Positions 33,846 to 41,444 of a stretch of DNA of 64,000 nucleotides are shown here, piece after piece. The notes below the pieces were generated by a model. The model ran no database searches, had not been told where the DNA came from, and saw nothing but the letters and a program-made list of their open reading frames with translations. Origin of the DNA: Ensifer canadensis (GTDB taxonomy: Bacteria; Pseudomonadota; Alphaproteobacteria; Rhizobiales; Rhizobiaceae); NCBI RefSeq assembly GCF_017488845.2, contig NZ_CP083374.1, forward strand, positions 219,501 through 283,500, written 5' to 3'. Position 1 is the first letter of the stretch. Each line of letters starts with the position of its first letter. Made by a program: the position numbers and the translations under genes.

Positions 33846-35504
33846 CTATGCCGCCGGAACGAGGCGGCTTTCGAGCAGATCCCCGGTCTCGCGAAGACGG
33901 GGATAGGCCATCGTCGTGACCAGTGAATTGAGCTCTTTCAGCGCACGCACGATCTCCAGATGCATGTCGCTGGATTGGATGCTGGCAGCAATTCCCTGCC
34001 TCAGCCGCTCAAGGTGGCTTTGACTGCTTTCCTGCACCAGCCGGCGCACGTGTTCCTTCTGGCGCACCATCTCGCGGGCAATCACCGGTTCGGGCGAGAC
34101 CAGCAGATTGGCGGCAAGTTTCACGTTCGAAAACACTGCGTCATGCAGCGCCGTCAGTTCGTGCCAGCCGGCTTGCGAAAAGGCGCCCGCCCCTTCCAGC
34201 CGCTCCTCCGCCATGCGCAACAGGCTCTTCGACACCACGTCGCCGGCATATTCCAGATGAATGGCCGCCTCGGTGAGTTCGATGCCGCGCCGGGACTGCT
34301 CCTCCGTCAGCACACCTCTATTAACTGCGGCGATAAAGAGCTTGATCTCGCTATGTGCGCGATGGATGTCGCCGTCGATGCGGCGCAGCGCATCGACCGT
34401 CTCGGGCGTTGGCGACGCGATTACCCCCATGACCGGTTCGAGTAAACGCGTGATCAGGTTGCCCATATGGAGCACTTCGCGAGCGGCCGCCGCCAAAGCC
34501 TGCGCCGGCTTTTCGATCAGAGACCGGTCGAGCGCACTGACATGCGCTGCAAGACCGGCATCTTTTCCCCCAGCGTTGTCAGGCGTGAGAACGCGAACGA
34601 TGCGCGCCATCAGACCACACGATATGAGACCCAGGAGCACCAGTGCAGCATTGAACAGCACGTGCAGATTGACGAGCTCGGCAGCGACCGTCGTGCCAGG
34701 CAGCCACGCAAAAGAGAGCTGCGCGGAAAACAGCGCAAAGACTGCGGCACTGAACAGCGCGCGAAAGACGAGATTGCCAAGCGGCAGCCGCCTGCCTTCC
34801 ACCGGCAGGCCTCGGGTCAGCCACAGGGCGATCAGCCCACCACCAAGGTTGACGCCAAGGATCAGGGGAATGCCGACATCGAGCGGCAGCAGGCCCTTTG
34901 CGGCAAAGGTCAGGATCAAAAGGATGGCCGCGACGCTGGAATGCAGGCCCCAGGTGAAGACCGCAGCCACGATCATGACCGTGAGAGGGTCTTTGCTCAG
35001 CATGTCGATCGCTGCCGGCAGCAATGGGCTTTGACCAAGCGGAAGGGTCGCATGGCCGATCATCTGCAGCGACAGGAGCAACAGGCCGATCCCGAGAACC
35101 GCACGCCCGGCCTCGACCGGCTTGCGAGCGCACGCCTTGAGATGCAGGAGGCCGCCGGCGGCAATCAGCAATGGCGCCAGCCAGTGCAAATCAAAACTCA
35201 AGATCTTGACGACAAGGGCAGAGCCCAGGTCCGCGCCGAGAAGGACCGCCAGCCCGACTTCGAGGCTCAGAGCTCCGCTCACGGCAAAGCTGGCGGCGAG
35301 CATCGCAACCGCCGTCGAACTCTGCAGGGCAATTGCAATCAAACAGCCGTAGGCTGCCGCGCGGGGCCTGCCGCCAGCCCCTCCAACGGCACGGGTGACC
35401 ACGTCGCCGCAGGCAGCTTCGACGCCCTTCTTGACGAGGCTGACGGCATAAAGCAGCAGGACTGTTGCGGCGGTAAGTTCAAGGGCGACAGCCGAAAGAT
35501 TCAT
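33846..35504 (-). CDS. Na/Pi cotransporter-family protein with PhoU-like domain
   Basis: A 552-residue protein. The start at 35504 (MNLSAVALELTAATVLLLYA) has GGAG eight bases upstream; the longer frame to 35564 includes intergenic sequence. The N-terminal 300 residues hold the two inverted Na/Pi cotransporter repeats, the first marked by ALQSSTAVAMLAASF and the second by GLHSSVAAILLILTF. The C-terminal 200 residues are helical and PhoU-like (MGNLITRLLEPVMGVI, HLEYAGDVVSKSLLRMAEER). Relatives such as YjbB export phosphate in E. coli. Here it is divergent from the phosphonate LysR regulator and next to phnWAY, so export of phosphate released from 2-AEP is an attractive role. Uptake is the alternative. 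Confidence 0.88.
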   Translation of the reverse strand: MNLSAVALELTAATVLLLYAVSLVKKGVEAACGDVVTRAVGGAGGRPRAAAYGCLIAIALQSSTAVAMLAASFAVSGALSLEVGLAVLLGADLGSALVVKILSFDLHWLAPLLIAAGGLLHLKACARKPVEAGRAVLGIGLLLLSLQMIGHATLPLGQSPLLPAAIDMLSKDPLTVMIVAAVFTWGLHSSVAAILLILTFAAKGLLPLDVGIPLILGVNLGGGLIALWLTRGLPVEGRRLPLGNLVFRALFSAAVFALFSAQLSFAWLPGTTVAAELVNLHVLFNAALVLLGLISCGLMARIVRVLTPDNAGGKDAGLAAHVSALDRSLIEKPAQALAAAAREVLHMGNLITRLLEPVMGVIASPTPETVDALRRIDGDIHRAHSEIKLFIAAVNRGVLTEEQSRRGIELTEAAIHLEYAGDVVSKSLLRMAEERLEGAGAFSQAGWHELTALHDAVFSNVKLAANLLVSPEPVIAREMVRQKEHVRRLVQESSQSHLERLRQGIAASIQSSDMHLEIVRALKELNSLVTTMAYPRLRETGDLLESRLVPAA

Positions 35505-35562
35505 AGGCGCGCTCCGGAAAGGGTTAACTCCGGAAATTATCTTTTGCCCCTTTACATAAATC

Positions 35563-35590
35563 AAATCGTTCGTTCTGATGGTTCCATAGA
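35563..35590. promoter_or_regulatory. Candidate LysR site in the Na/Pi transporter-lysR intergenic region
   Basis: AAATCGTTC followed at the same 15-base offset by ATGGTTCCATAGA mirrors the phnW upstream site at 33804-33831. It overlaps ATAGATAGAATTTATCTG, a partial dyad that ends near the LysR GTG start at 35617. The location suits autoregulation plus control of the divergent transporter. Confidence 0.5.
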
Positions 35591-35616
35591 TAGAATTTAT
35601 CTGTGGGGATGTTACC

Positions 35617-36540
35617 GTGCGCTATGTCCAGCTCCGTGCCTTTCACAATGTGGCCATCCACGGCGGCTTCTCGCGGGCAGCCGAGGCGCTCTTCCTGACG
35701 CAGCCCGCCGTCTCCGATCAGGTTCGCAAGTTGGAGGAGGAGTATGACGTCCTGCTCTTCAATCGAAACAAGAAGCAGGTGACGCTGACCCAGGCGGGCC
35801 AGCAGCTTCTCGAAGTCACCCGGCGCATGTTCGACGTCGAGCAACAGGCACTCGATCTTCTCTCGGAGTCGCGCGCATTAAGGGCTGGAAAGCTGCGGAT
35901 CGTCGCGGATGCCGCACACCATCTGCTGCACATCCTGGCCGCCTTCCGGCGGGCCTACCCGACCGTGCAGGTTTCGATCGATGCGGGCAACACGGAAACC
36001 GTCATCACCAGCCTGCACGCCTATGAAGCGGATATCGGCGTTCTCGGCGAAGTCCCGCAGGCCGGCGACTTCGACGTTCTGAAGCTCAATTCGACGCCGA
36101 TCGTCGCCTTCGCAAGCCGCGATTATCCTTTGGCGACATGTCAGAGCGCCACCTTCGCAGAGCTTGCAAAACATCCGCTCGTCATGCGCGAGCGAGGTTC
36201 CAAGACCCGCCAGAAGCTCGAGGCCATGGCCGCACAATGCGGCGTCACGCTGACGCCGCTGATCGAGGCCGAGGGCCGCGAGGCGGTTCGCGAGATCGTC
36301 GCTGCCGGCGGCGGCGTCGGTTTCGTCTCATCCGCCGAGTTCGGCCAGGACACGCGTCTCGTGCCGATCAAGATCGATGCCCCGGAAATGCTGATGGACG
36401 AAGCGCTCATCTGCCTGCGCGAACGCAGCAACGGGAAACTTGTCCATGCATTCTATGAAATAGCGCGCAAACTTACACAAAGTGCAGAAGACGTCACGGC
36501 AGGCGATGCCAAGCCGTCGGGCGCAGCAACTCGCGCCTGA
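35617..36540 (+). CDS. LysR-family regulator of 2-aminoethylphosphonate catabolism
   Basis: A 307-residue LysR regulator with a GTG start. The N-terminal helix-turn-helix is classical: FHNVAIHGGFSRAAEALFLT then QPAVSDQVRKLEEEYDVLLF. The effector domain runs from about residue 90, with LRIVADAAHHLLHILAAFRR and VAAGGGVGFVSSAEFG. Proteins of this kind next to 2-AEP genes form a recognised group (TIGR03339 as I recall). The closely spaced divergent transporter and the shared upstream motifs near phnW and the importer suggest that it controls the whole phosphonate region. Confidence 0.9.
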   Translation: MRYVQLRAFHNVAIHGGFSRAAEALFLTQPAVSDQVRKLEEEYDVLLFNRNKKQVTLTQAGQQLLEVTRRMFDVEQQALDLLSESRALRAGKLRIVADAAHHLLHILAAFRRAYPTVQVSIDAGNTETVITSLHAYEADIGVLGEVPQAGDFDVLKLNSTPIVAFASRDYPLATCQSATFAELAKHPLVMRERGSKTRQKLEAMAAQCGVTLTPLIEAEGREAVREIVAAGGGVGFVSSAEFGQDTRLVPIKIDAPEMLMDEALICLRERSNGKLVHAFYEIARKLTQSAEDVTAGDAKPSGAATRA

Positions 36541-36740
36541 CCGGCGATAGACCGCAGTTTTAGGAGCAACGCCTTCGCAGCGGTTCACCACGCAATTGGA
36601 GGCATGCAGAAGACCCGCTCCAGCCTTGACGGCAAAAGTGTCGGAATGTGCTGGAGCCGAGATAGTGCGGGCCGAACAGCATCAACCGTCCGAATTCCTA
36701 TCCGAAATCGGCCATGCCTGCCGAACGGCCACGCGCTCTT

Positions 36741-36953
36741 CTAGCAGTTATAAACGCCTGCGGCACAGCGCCGGGTCGTGCGCCGCGCGGCACCGGCCAC
36801 ACTGACCGGCGTCAACGGCCGGCCGACCACGGCAACGGCGTCAGAGGTAAAGGTGGGGATCGCGAGAACTGGCACATCCTTCGCCAGCTCGCCGATGCCA
36901 AACAGAACTGCCCAAACAAGGCAGATCATTGCTGCGCGCTTACGGAAGGTCAT
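36741..36953 (-). CDS. Small exported protein coupled to the OmpA-DUF2092 gene
   Basis: A 70-residue protein with an N-terminal signal-like segment (MTFRKRAAMICLVWAVLFGI) and a basic C-terminal tail. The middle GRPLTPVSVAGAARRTTRR is a pattern I associate with small rhizobial proteins found next to OmpA-DUF2092 genes. AGGAG lies eight bases before the ATG, and the ATG overlaps the upstream stop codon (ATGA), so translation is probably coupled. Two cysteines lie near the end. The role is unknown; envelope association is likely. Confidence 0.7.
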   Translation of the reverse strand: MTFRKRAAMICLVWAVLFGIGELAKDVPVLAIPTFTSDAVAVVGRPLTPVSVAGAARRTTRRCAAGVYNC

Positions 36954-38206
36954 TTTTTATCTCCTACCTTGAAGTTCTCTGGCAATTCACCCAGGTTGTG
37001 CTGGAGGTCGTTCACATCGATCTTTTCGGCATTCGACGCATTCTTGAAGTCGAAATCACCCGGCGCAACGGCCGCCCCGGATTTCCAATCCCTGATCTGG
37101 ATGCTGTATTCCGGCCCACCCTTCACCTGCCCGGAGGTTATGACCAGGCGGCAGGGATAGGGCTCTGCCCCGTGCGCGATCCAGATCTGGAAATCGACAT
37201 CGTCTTTGCGGAAGGCGAGAGAATCGCACTCCACGCCATTGACGACGCCGCTTCCCAGATCCTTAGAATCATACACCCCTTGCATCAATTCGTCATATGC
37301 ACCGGTCATCAACAGGTCGGCGGCCGGCAAAGGCAAGTTGTACTTGTCCTTCAGCTCGTCGATCAGATGATCGACTGTCCCGGGTATTTCGACCTGCGTG
37401 TATTTGTTGAGGTTCTTGCCCAGGAGTGTCAGCGTCTTTCCATCGAACAGCGCCTCGCTGTCGACAAAGCCGCCCGAACGGGTCGTGTGTACCTTGTCGG
37501 GCCGACTGAGGGTCACTGTCCCCGAGCTTGCCAGTCCGAGTTTCTGATCACTGTTGGTGACGACCTGGAAGGTGGAATCATAGCCGAACGACAGGGCATT
37601 CTGAGCCGCCAGGTAGTCGGTCATGGCCTTGAGCAGTTTCTTGGCTTCGGCCGAGTCGGTGACCCGGACGAGCTCGACGCGGCGGTTGAGAGCCCGGCCA
37701 TCGGCCGTATCGTTGCTGGCAATCGGCTGGGCCTGTCCGACGCCTCCCGTCGTCAGCCTGGCGGCATCGATTCCGCGTTCGACGAGAGCCGCCTTGATGA
37801 CCTCTGCACGCTCGGCGGAAAGGCGCAGGTTGGTCTCCTCATTACCGCTGGTATCGGTATGGCCGACAATTCTCAGGCCCCATTCAGGGAAGTTCTTGAG
37901 CGCCGCAGCGATGTCGTCAAGAAGTCCTTCCGCTCCAGGTCGCAATGTCGCTTCCGACATTGCGAAGCGCAGACCGTGAACGTCGTACTGTTCCCTGGTC
38001 TCTAGTGCCTGTTGCATCTCTTCCTTGCTGTATTGCTTGGAAGGCTCCTGCATGTTCTGGGCCAAGGTGGGGGCGGCCGCCAAAAGGGCGACCGTCACGA
38101 GCAGTCGTCTGATCAACCCGCGATGCCGCGATGTGATCCCGCCGGCTCTCTGTCCGATACCTTTGTGTTCCTTGTAGTCGAGCATCGTTGTGGATGTGCT
38201 TAGCAT
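36950..38206 (-). CDS. OmpA-family protein with C-terminal DUF2092 domain
   Basis: A 418-residue exported protein. The start at 38206 (MLSTSTTMLDYKEHKG) follows GAAGGAG; the frame upstream to 38251 is not supported. A membrane segment at about residues 30-50 (RRLLVTVALLAAAPTLA) is a signal peptide. An OmpA peptidoglycan-binding domain comes next (RFAMSEATLRPGAEGLLDDI, RIVGHTDTSGNEETNLRLSA ERAEVI region, NRRVELVRV). The C-terminal 230 residues form a DUF2092 domain with GTVTLSRPDKVHTTRSGGF and GVECDSLAFRKDDVDFQIWI. DUF2092 resembles lipoprotein-carrier folds such as LolA/LppX, so it could carry a lipid or outer-membrane component. Confidence 0.85.
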   Translation of the reverse strand: MLSTSTTMLDYKEHKGIGQRAGGITSRHRGLIRRLLVTVALLAAAPTLAQNMQEPSKQYSKEEMQQALETREQYDVHGLRFAMSEATLRPGAEGLLDDIAAALKNFPEWGLRIVGHTDTSGNEETNLRLSAERAEVIKAALVERGIDAARLTTGGVGQAQPIASNDTADGRALNRRVELVRVTDSAEAKKLLKAMTDYLAAQNALSFGYDSTFQVVTNSDQKLGLASSGTVTLSRPDKVHTTRSGGFVDSEALFDGKTLTLLGKNLNKYTQVEIPGTVDHLIDELKDKYNLPLPAADLLMTGAYDELMQGVYDSKDLGSGVVNGVECDSLAFRKDDVDFQIWIAHGAEPYPCRLVITSGQVKGGPEYSIQIRDWKSGAAVAPGDFDFKNASNAEKIDVNDLQHNLGELPENFKVGDKK

Positions 38207-38346
38207 CGAATGACTCCTTCTCACTGACGTGTGAATTTGACTATCGCGCACTGCTTGCTGGTACGAACAACATCTACCTCTGACGGTAGATACCTCGTCG
38301 GACGTCTTGCGCCGCAGCGAGCCGAGGCCGTGACTCGCGCAGCGAG

Positions 38347-38374
38347 AGCGGTTCGCAGTAATTTGCGAACCGCT
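38347..38374 (-). terminator. Perfect 11-bp stem-loop after the aspartate decarboxylase gene
   Basis: AGCGGTTCGCA and TGCGAACCGCT flank a six-base loop, 36 bases downstream of the asdA stop in the minus direction. No T-run follows, so it may terminate weakly or protect the 3' end of the transcript. Confidence 0.5.
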
Positions 38375-38409
38375 GTTGGAAAATCTGCCGGCATGCCGGA
38401 AGGGGAGTG

Positions 38410-40014
38410 TTACTTCCCTTTCAGCGCGTTGAACGTATCCACATAACCGCGCCCGACTGCACGGACCCCGCGGCCGATGTCGTCGTAGACATCGTCTGGA
38501 AGATTGGCGAAGGAGACTCGGACGCTCCAGTTCGGCGCATCGAAGCCGCCGCCATTGAGCAGCACGATCGAATGATCCTCCGCCAGCCGGTAGACCAGAT
38601 CGAGCGGATGCACATTCGCTTTCAGCCAGGCCACCATCTCCTCGCCGACATATTTGCGCAGCCAGAACTCGAAATCGATCGTTCCATAGTAGCCGGCAAA
38701 GTTTGCATTCGGCTGCAGGTCGAGCGGCAGTCCCTCGAGCAGCATGTTCACCCGGTCGGTGCAGATCGCCATGCAGGCCTTCTGGTAAACCTTGTCCGTG
38801 TCCATCAGTTCGCTGATCGAGAACATGGTCATCATCACCTGTTGCGGTAACGAGAGCCCCGCGGTGTGATTGAGCGCGACGTCGCGGCTATCGGCAACGA
38901 TGCGATCGATCATCTTGAGCTTGCGCGGTTCGAGCGTGATCGAGCGGTATCGATTGTCCAGCGCCTCCAGTTCCTTGGCCGGGAGCTTGGTCAAGAGATC
39001 GTCGAGAATGTTTTTCTCGTTGATGCCGATGACGCCGAGACGCCATCCCGTGCAGCCGAAATACTTCGAATAGGAATAGACGCAGATGGTGTTGTAGGGC
39101 AGCTCGCACATCAGCGAGCGGAAGTTCGGCACGAACGTCCCGTAGACGTCATCGGTCAGAAGGATGAGGTCCGGCCGCTTGGTATTGACCAGATCGACCA
39201 GCTTTTTCATCGTCTGCGGATCGATTGCCATCGACGTCGGATTGCCCGGATTGACGACGAAGAATGCCTTGATCTTCGGGTCCTCGAGCTTGCGGATCTC
39301 CTCGTCGGAATACTGGAAGCGGTGCTCCTGCGTCGCTCTGACATGGACGGCCTTGAACGCATAGTCCTCGAGTTCCGCAATCTCGATATAGGGGGTAAAA
39401 ATCGGCGTGCCCATCGCGATCGTGTCGCCCTTCTTGAGGATGCGATTGGCGATCAGCGACTTGAAGATGTAGCACATCGCCGCCGTTCCCCCTTCAACGG
39501 CGTAGAGATCGAACTTGCCGATCGGCGCATTTGCGCCCATTGCCCACATCAGGTAGCGATGCGCGACTTGCTCGGCATGCACCAGCATCCGGTCCGGGAC
39601 GGGATAGTTGTCGCCGATTATCGAGTCCGTCAGTTCGAAAACGAAGGCGTCGGCATCGAAACCGAACATCTTGACGCCGTGCTCGACCATCCTCGACAGG
39701 AAGTCGGCGCCCGGGTCCTCGGCATGTTTTGCCAGCCACGCGTCGAAGCGCGCCGCGATACCCTTCATCTGGGGCATGCCACCGAGGCCCGCCGCCGGGT
39801 TGTCCATGGTCCGCCGGCTTTCGGTCAGGGCGAACTGGCCGAAGAGGAAGAACCCCTCGCGCGGGGTCGTTGCGATCCAGTTTGGATTTCCACGGCCGGC
39901 ATTGAGCAGAGCATTCGTCGATTTCTGTGCGCTGCGCTTGGCAAGCTTCATGAGGCCGTCCTTGATTTCGAACGGGCTCATCTTCTCGTATTCGCGATAG
40001 TCGATGTCTGCCAT
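38410..40014 (-). CDS. asdA: Aspartate 4-decarboxylase (bifunctional aminotransferase)
   Basis: A 534-residue PLP enzyme with GGGAGGAATGACTC before its ATG. Length and sequence match the dodecameric L-aspartate beta-decarboxylases: opening MADIDYREYEKMSPFEIKDG, the GRGNPNW phosphate-binding loop, LTDSIIGDNYPVPDRMLVHA, the PLP lysine in YSYSKYFGCTGWRLG, and SVRVSFANLPDDVYDDIG near the end. The reaction is aspartate to alanine plus CO2, which consumes a cytoplasmic proton. With an AspT exchanger it drives electrogenic aspartate/alanine exchange. A porin gene and an AspT-family gene lie upstream on the same strand. Confidence 0.93.
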   Translation of the reverse strand: MADIDYREYEKMSPFEIKDGLMKLAKRSAQKSTNALLNAGRGNPNWIATTPREGFFLFGQFALTESRRTMDNPAAGLGGMPQMKGIAARFDAWLAKHAEDPGADFLSRMVEHGVKMFGFDADAFVFELTDSIIGDNYPVPDRMLVHAEQVAHRYLMWAMGANAPIGKFDLYAVEGGTAAMCYIFKSLIANRILKKGDTIAMGTPIFTPYIEIAELEDYAFKAVHVRATQEHRFQYSDEEIRKLEDPKIKAFFVVNPGNPTSMAIDPQTMKKLVDLVNTKRPDLILLTDDVYGTFVPNFRSLMCELPYNTICVYSYSKYFGCTGWRLGVIGINEKNILDDLLTKLPAKELEALDNRYRSITLEPRKLKMIDRIVADSRDVALNHTAGLSLPQQVMMTMFSISELMDTDKVYQKACMAICTDRVNMLLEGLPLDLQPNANFAGYYGTIDFEFWLRKYVGEEMVAWLKANVHPLDLVYRLAEDHSIVLLNGGGFDAPNWSVRVSFANLPDDVYDDIGRGVRAVGRGYVDTFNALKGK

Positions 40015-40129
40015 GAGTCATTCCTCCCTGTGAACTGCAAGGTCCGCCGAAGCGGCCAAGTCGAAACAATAGTGAACGAATGCACGATGATCGTGTGGCA
40101 CGGCCGGCAGCACGCTGCCGACTGTTGCT

Positions 40130-41311
40130 TCAGAACTTTATTCTGGCGCCGCCCAGAACAGCGAAGCTATCCTGGAGGTCGGCGGTCTCTTGATCTAAGG
40201 AGTAGGTCCGGGCTCCAAGATAGAGTTCCGTCTGCAGATAGTCGAGATTCTGGACAATCTGTGCCCCGAAGGAATCGCTGTTGCTGCCCTTGCCCGCAAT
40301 GTCCTTGCCGAAATAGGCGTCGACCGAAAACGCGGTTTTGCCGACGTCGAAAATATCAGTCTGATAGCCGACCTTCACGTAGCCATAGTGTCCATCGACG
40401 GTTTCCTTGTCGGAATAGGCCGCGGCAAGGGTGAGGCTGAGACCGGTATCGATATGCAAGACGGAAACGGACGCGTCGTAAATCGAGTTGCCGTCGCCTG
40501 GCCTCGAAAAGGCAACTGCGGCACCGACCTTGAAGGCATCATAGGTCTCATCGTATCGAACCGCCATGTCCCACACGGTAACGTCGGTTTCTTCGGGCAC
40601 GACCTGTGTGCCGACCGAACTCGCAAAGCTGAATCCGCCATACGAAGGCGTGTCATATCGGGCGCGGAACTTGCGACCGAGACCATCATAGTTGGTGAAC
40701 GCGTCCTTGACCTTGACCGTCGAAAGCGTCCCGTCATCGTTGCGGAAAAACGGTCCCCCGGCCATATCAGAAACAAGCGAATAGCCTACCACGCCCGTGC
40801 CGGACAGATCGACCTCGGCCGTCGAGTCCGACGCCATGCTGCCCTGGCCGAGCCAGAACTTGCCGTATTCCTTCGAGTCGAGGTAAATTTCCGCCTTGCG
40901 CAGCAGGTCAGTCCCCCAATCATAGTGGTCCTTGTTCAACTGGTTGACGTTGGTTGTCGAATAAGGGTTCCATTCCCATTCGAGATTGGCGCCGAACGAC
41001 CAACCCTTTTCCATGAGGGTGTATGCGCGAAAGCCCGCCCGCGTGGACGAGTTGCCGTTGTCGACCGGAAAGTAGTTATCCGTTGCCCCGCCGTCATCGT
41101 AGACCAGCAGGCCCTTGTTGATCTGGCCGTAGAATTCAAAATAGGCATTGTCGTCGCCGACCCGCAGCTTGGGAATCCAGTGTTCCGGAGCCTTGCTGGC
41201 CTCCGTGGGCTGCACCGCCGGTTTTACCGCCTCCTGCGCCGACACAGGCTCTGCGGCCGCCAGTGCAGCGATGAGAAGTGCGGGCGGAACAATGTATAGT
41301 GTCTGTCGCAT
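40130..41311 (-). CDS. Outer-membrane porin
   Basis: A 393-residue exported beta-barrel protein. The start at 41311 (MRQTLYIVPPALLIAALAAA) opens a signal peptide cleaved near VSAQ; a GTG three codons earlier is an alternative. The rest is rich in alternating aromatic beta-strands (YFEFYGQINKGLLVYDDGG, TRAGFRAYTLMEKGWSFGAN) and the chain ends in phenylalanine (LGGARIKF), the outer-membrane assembly signal. It resembles the general porins of marine and rhizobial alphaproteobacteria. Its place between aspartate decarboxylase and an AspT exchanger suggests amino-acid or amine passage, which is inference. Confidence 0.88.
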   Translation of the reverse strand: MRQTLYIVPPALLIAALAAAEPVSAQEAVKPAVQPTEASKAPEHWIPKLRVGDDNAYFEFYGQINKGLLVYDDGGATDNYFPVDNGNSSTRAGFRAYTLMEKGWSFGANLEWEWNPYSTTNVNQLNKDHYDWGTDLLRKAEIYLDSKEYGKFWLGQGSMASDSTAEVDLSGTGVVGYSLVSDMAGGPFFRNDDGTLSTVKVKDAFTNYDGLGRKFRARYDTPSYGGFSFASSVGTQVVPEETDVTVWDMAVRYDETYDAFKVGAAVAFSRPGDGNSIYDASVSVLHIDTGLSLTLAAAYSDKETVDGHYGYVKVGYQTDIFDVGKTAFSVDAYFGKDIAGKGSNSDSFGAQIVQNLDYLQTELYLGARTYSLDQETADLQDSFAVLGGARIKF

Positions 41312-41444
41312 CAAAAGCACCTTTCAGATCATTGGCGATTCGCATCGTCGATTCGCATTCAGTATTCGTCTTTTTACTGTGAAAGTCTGTTGCGAATTCT
41401 AGCATGCAGCAGCGTCGCCGCTGATTGATTAAACCTGCCTATTT

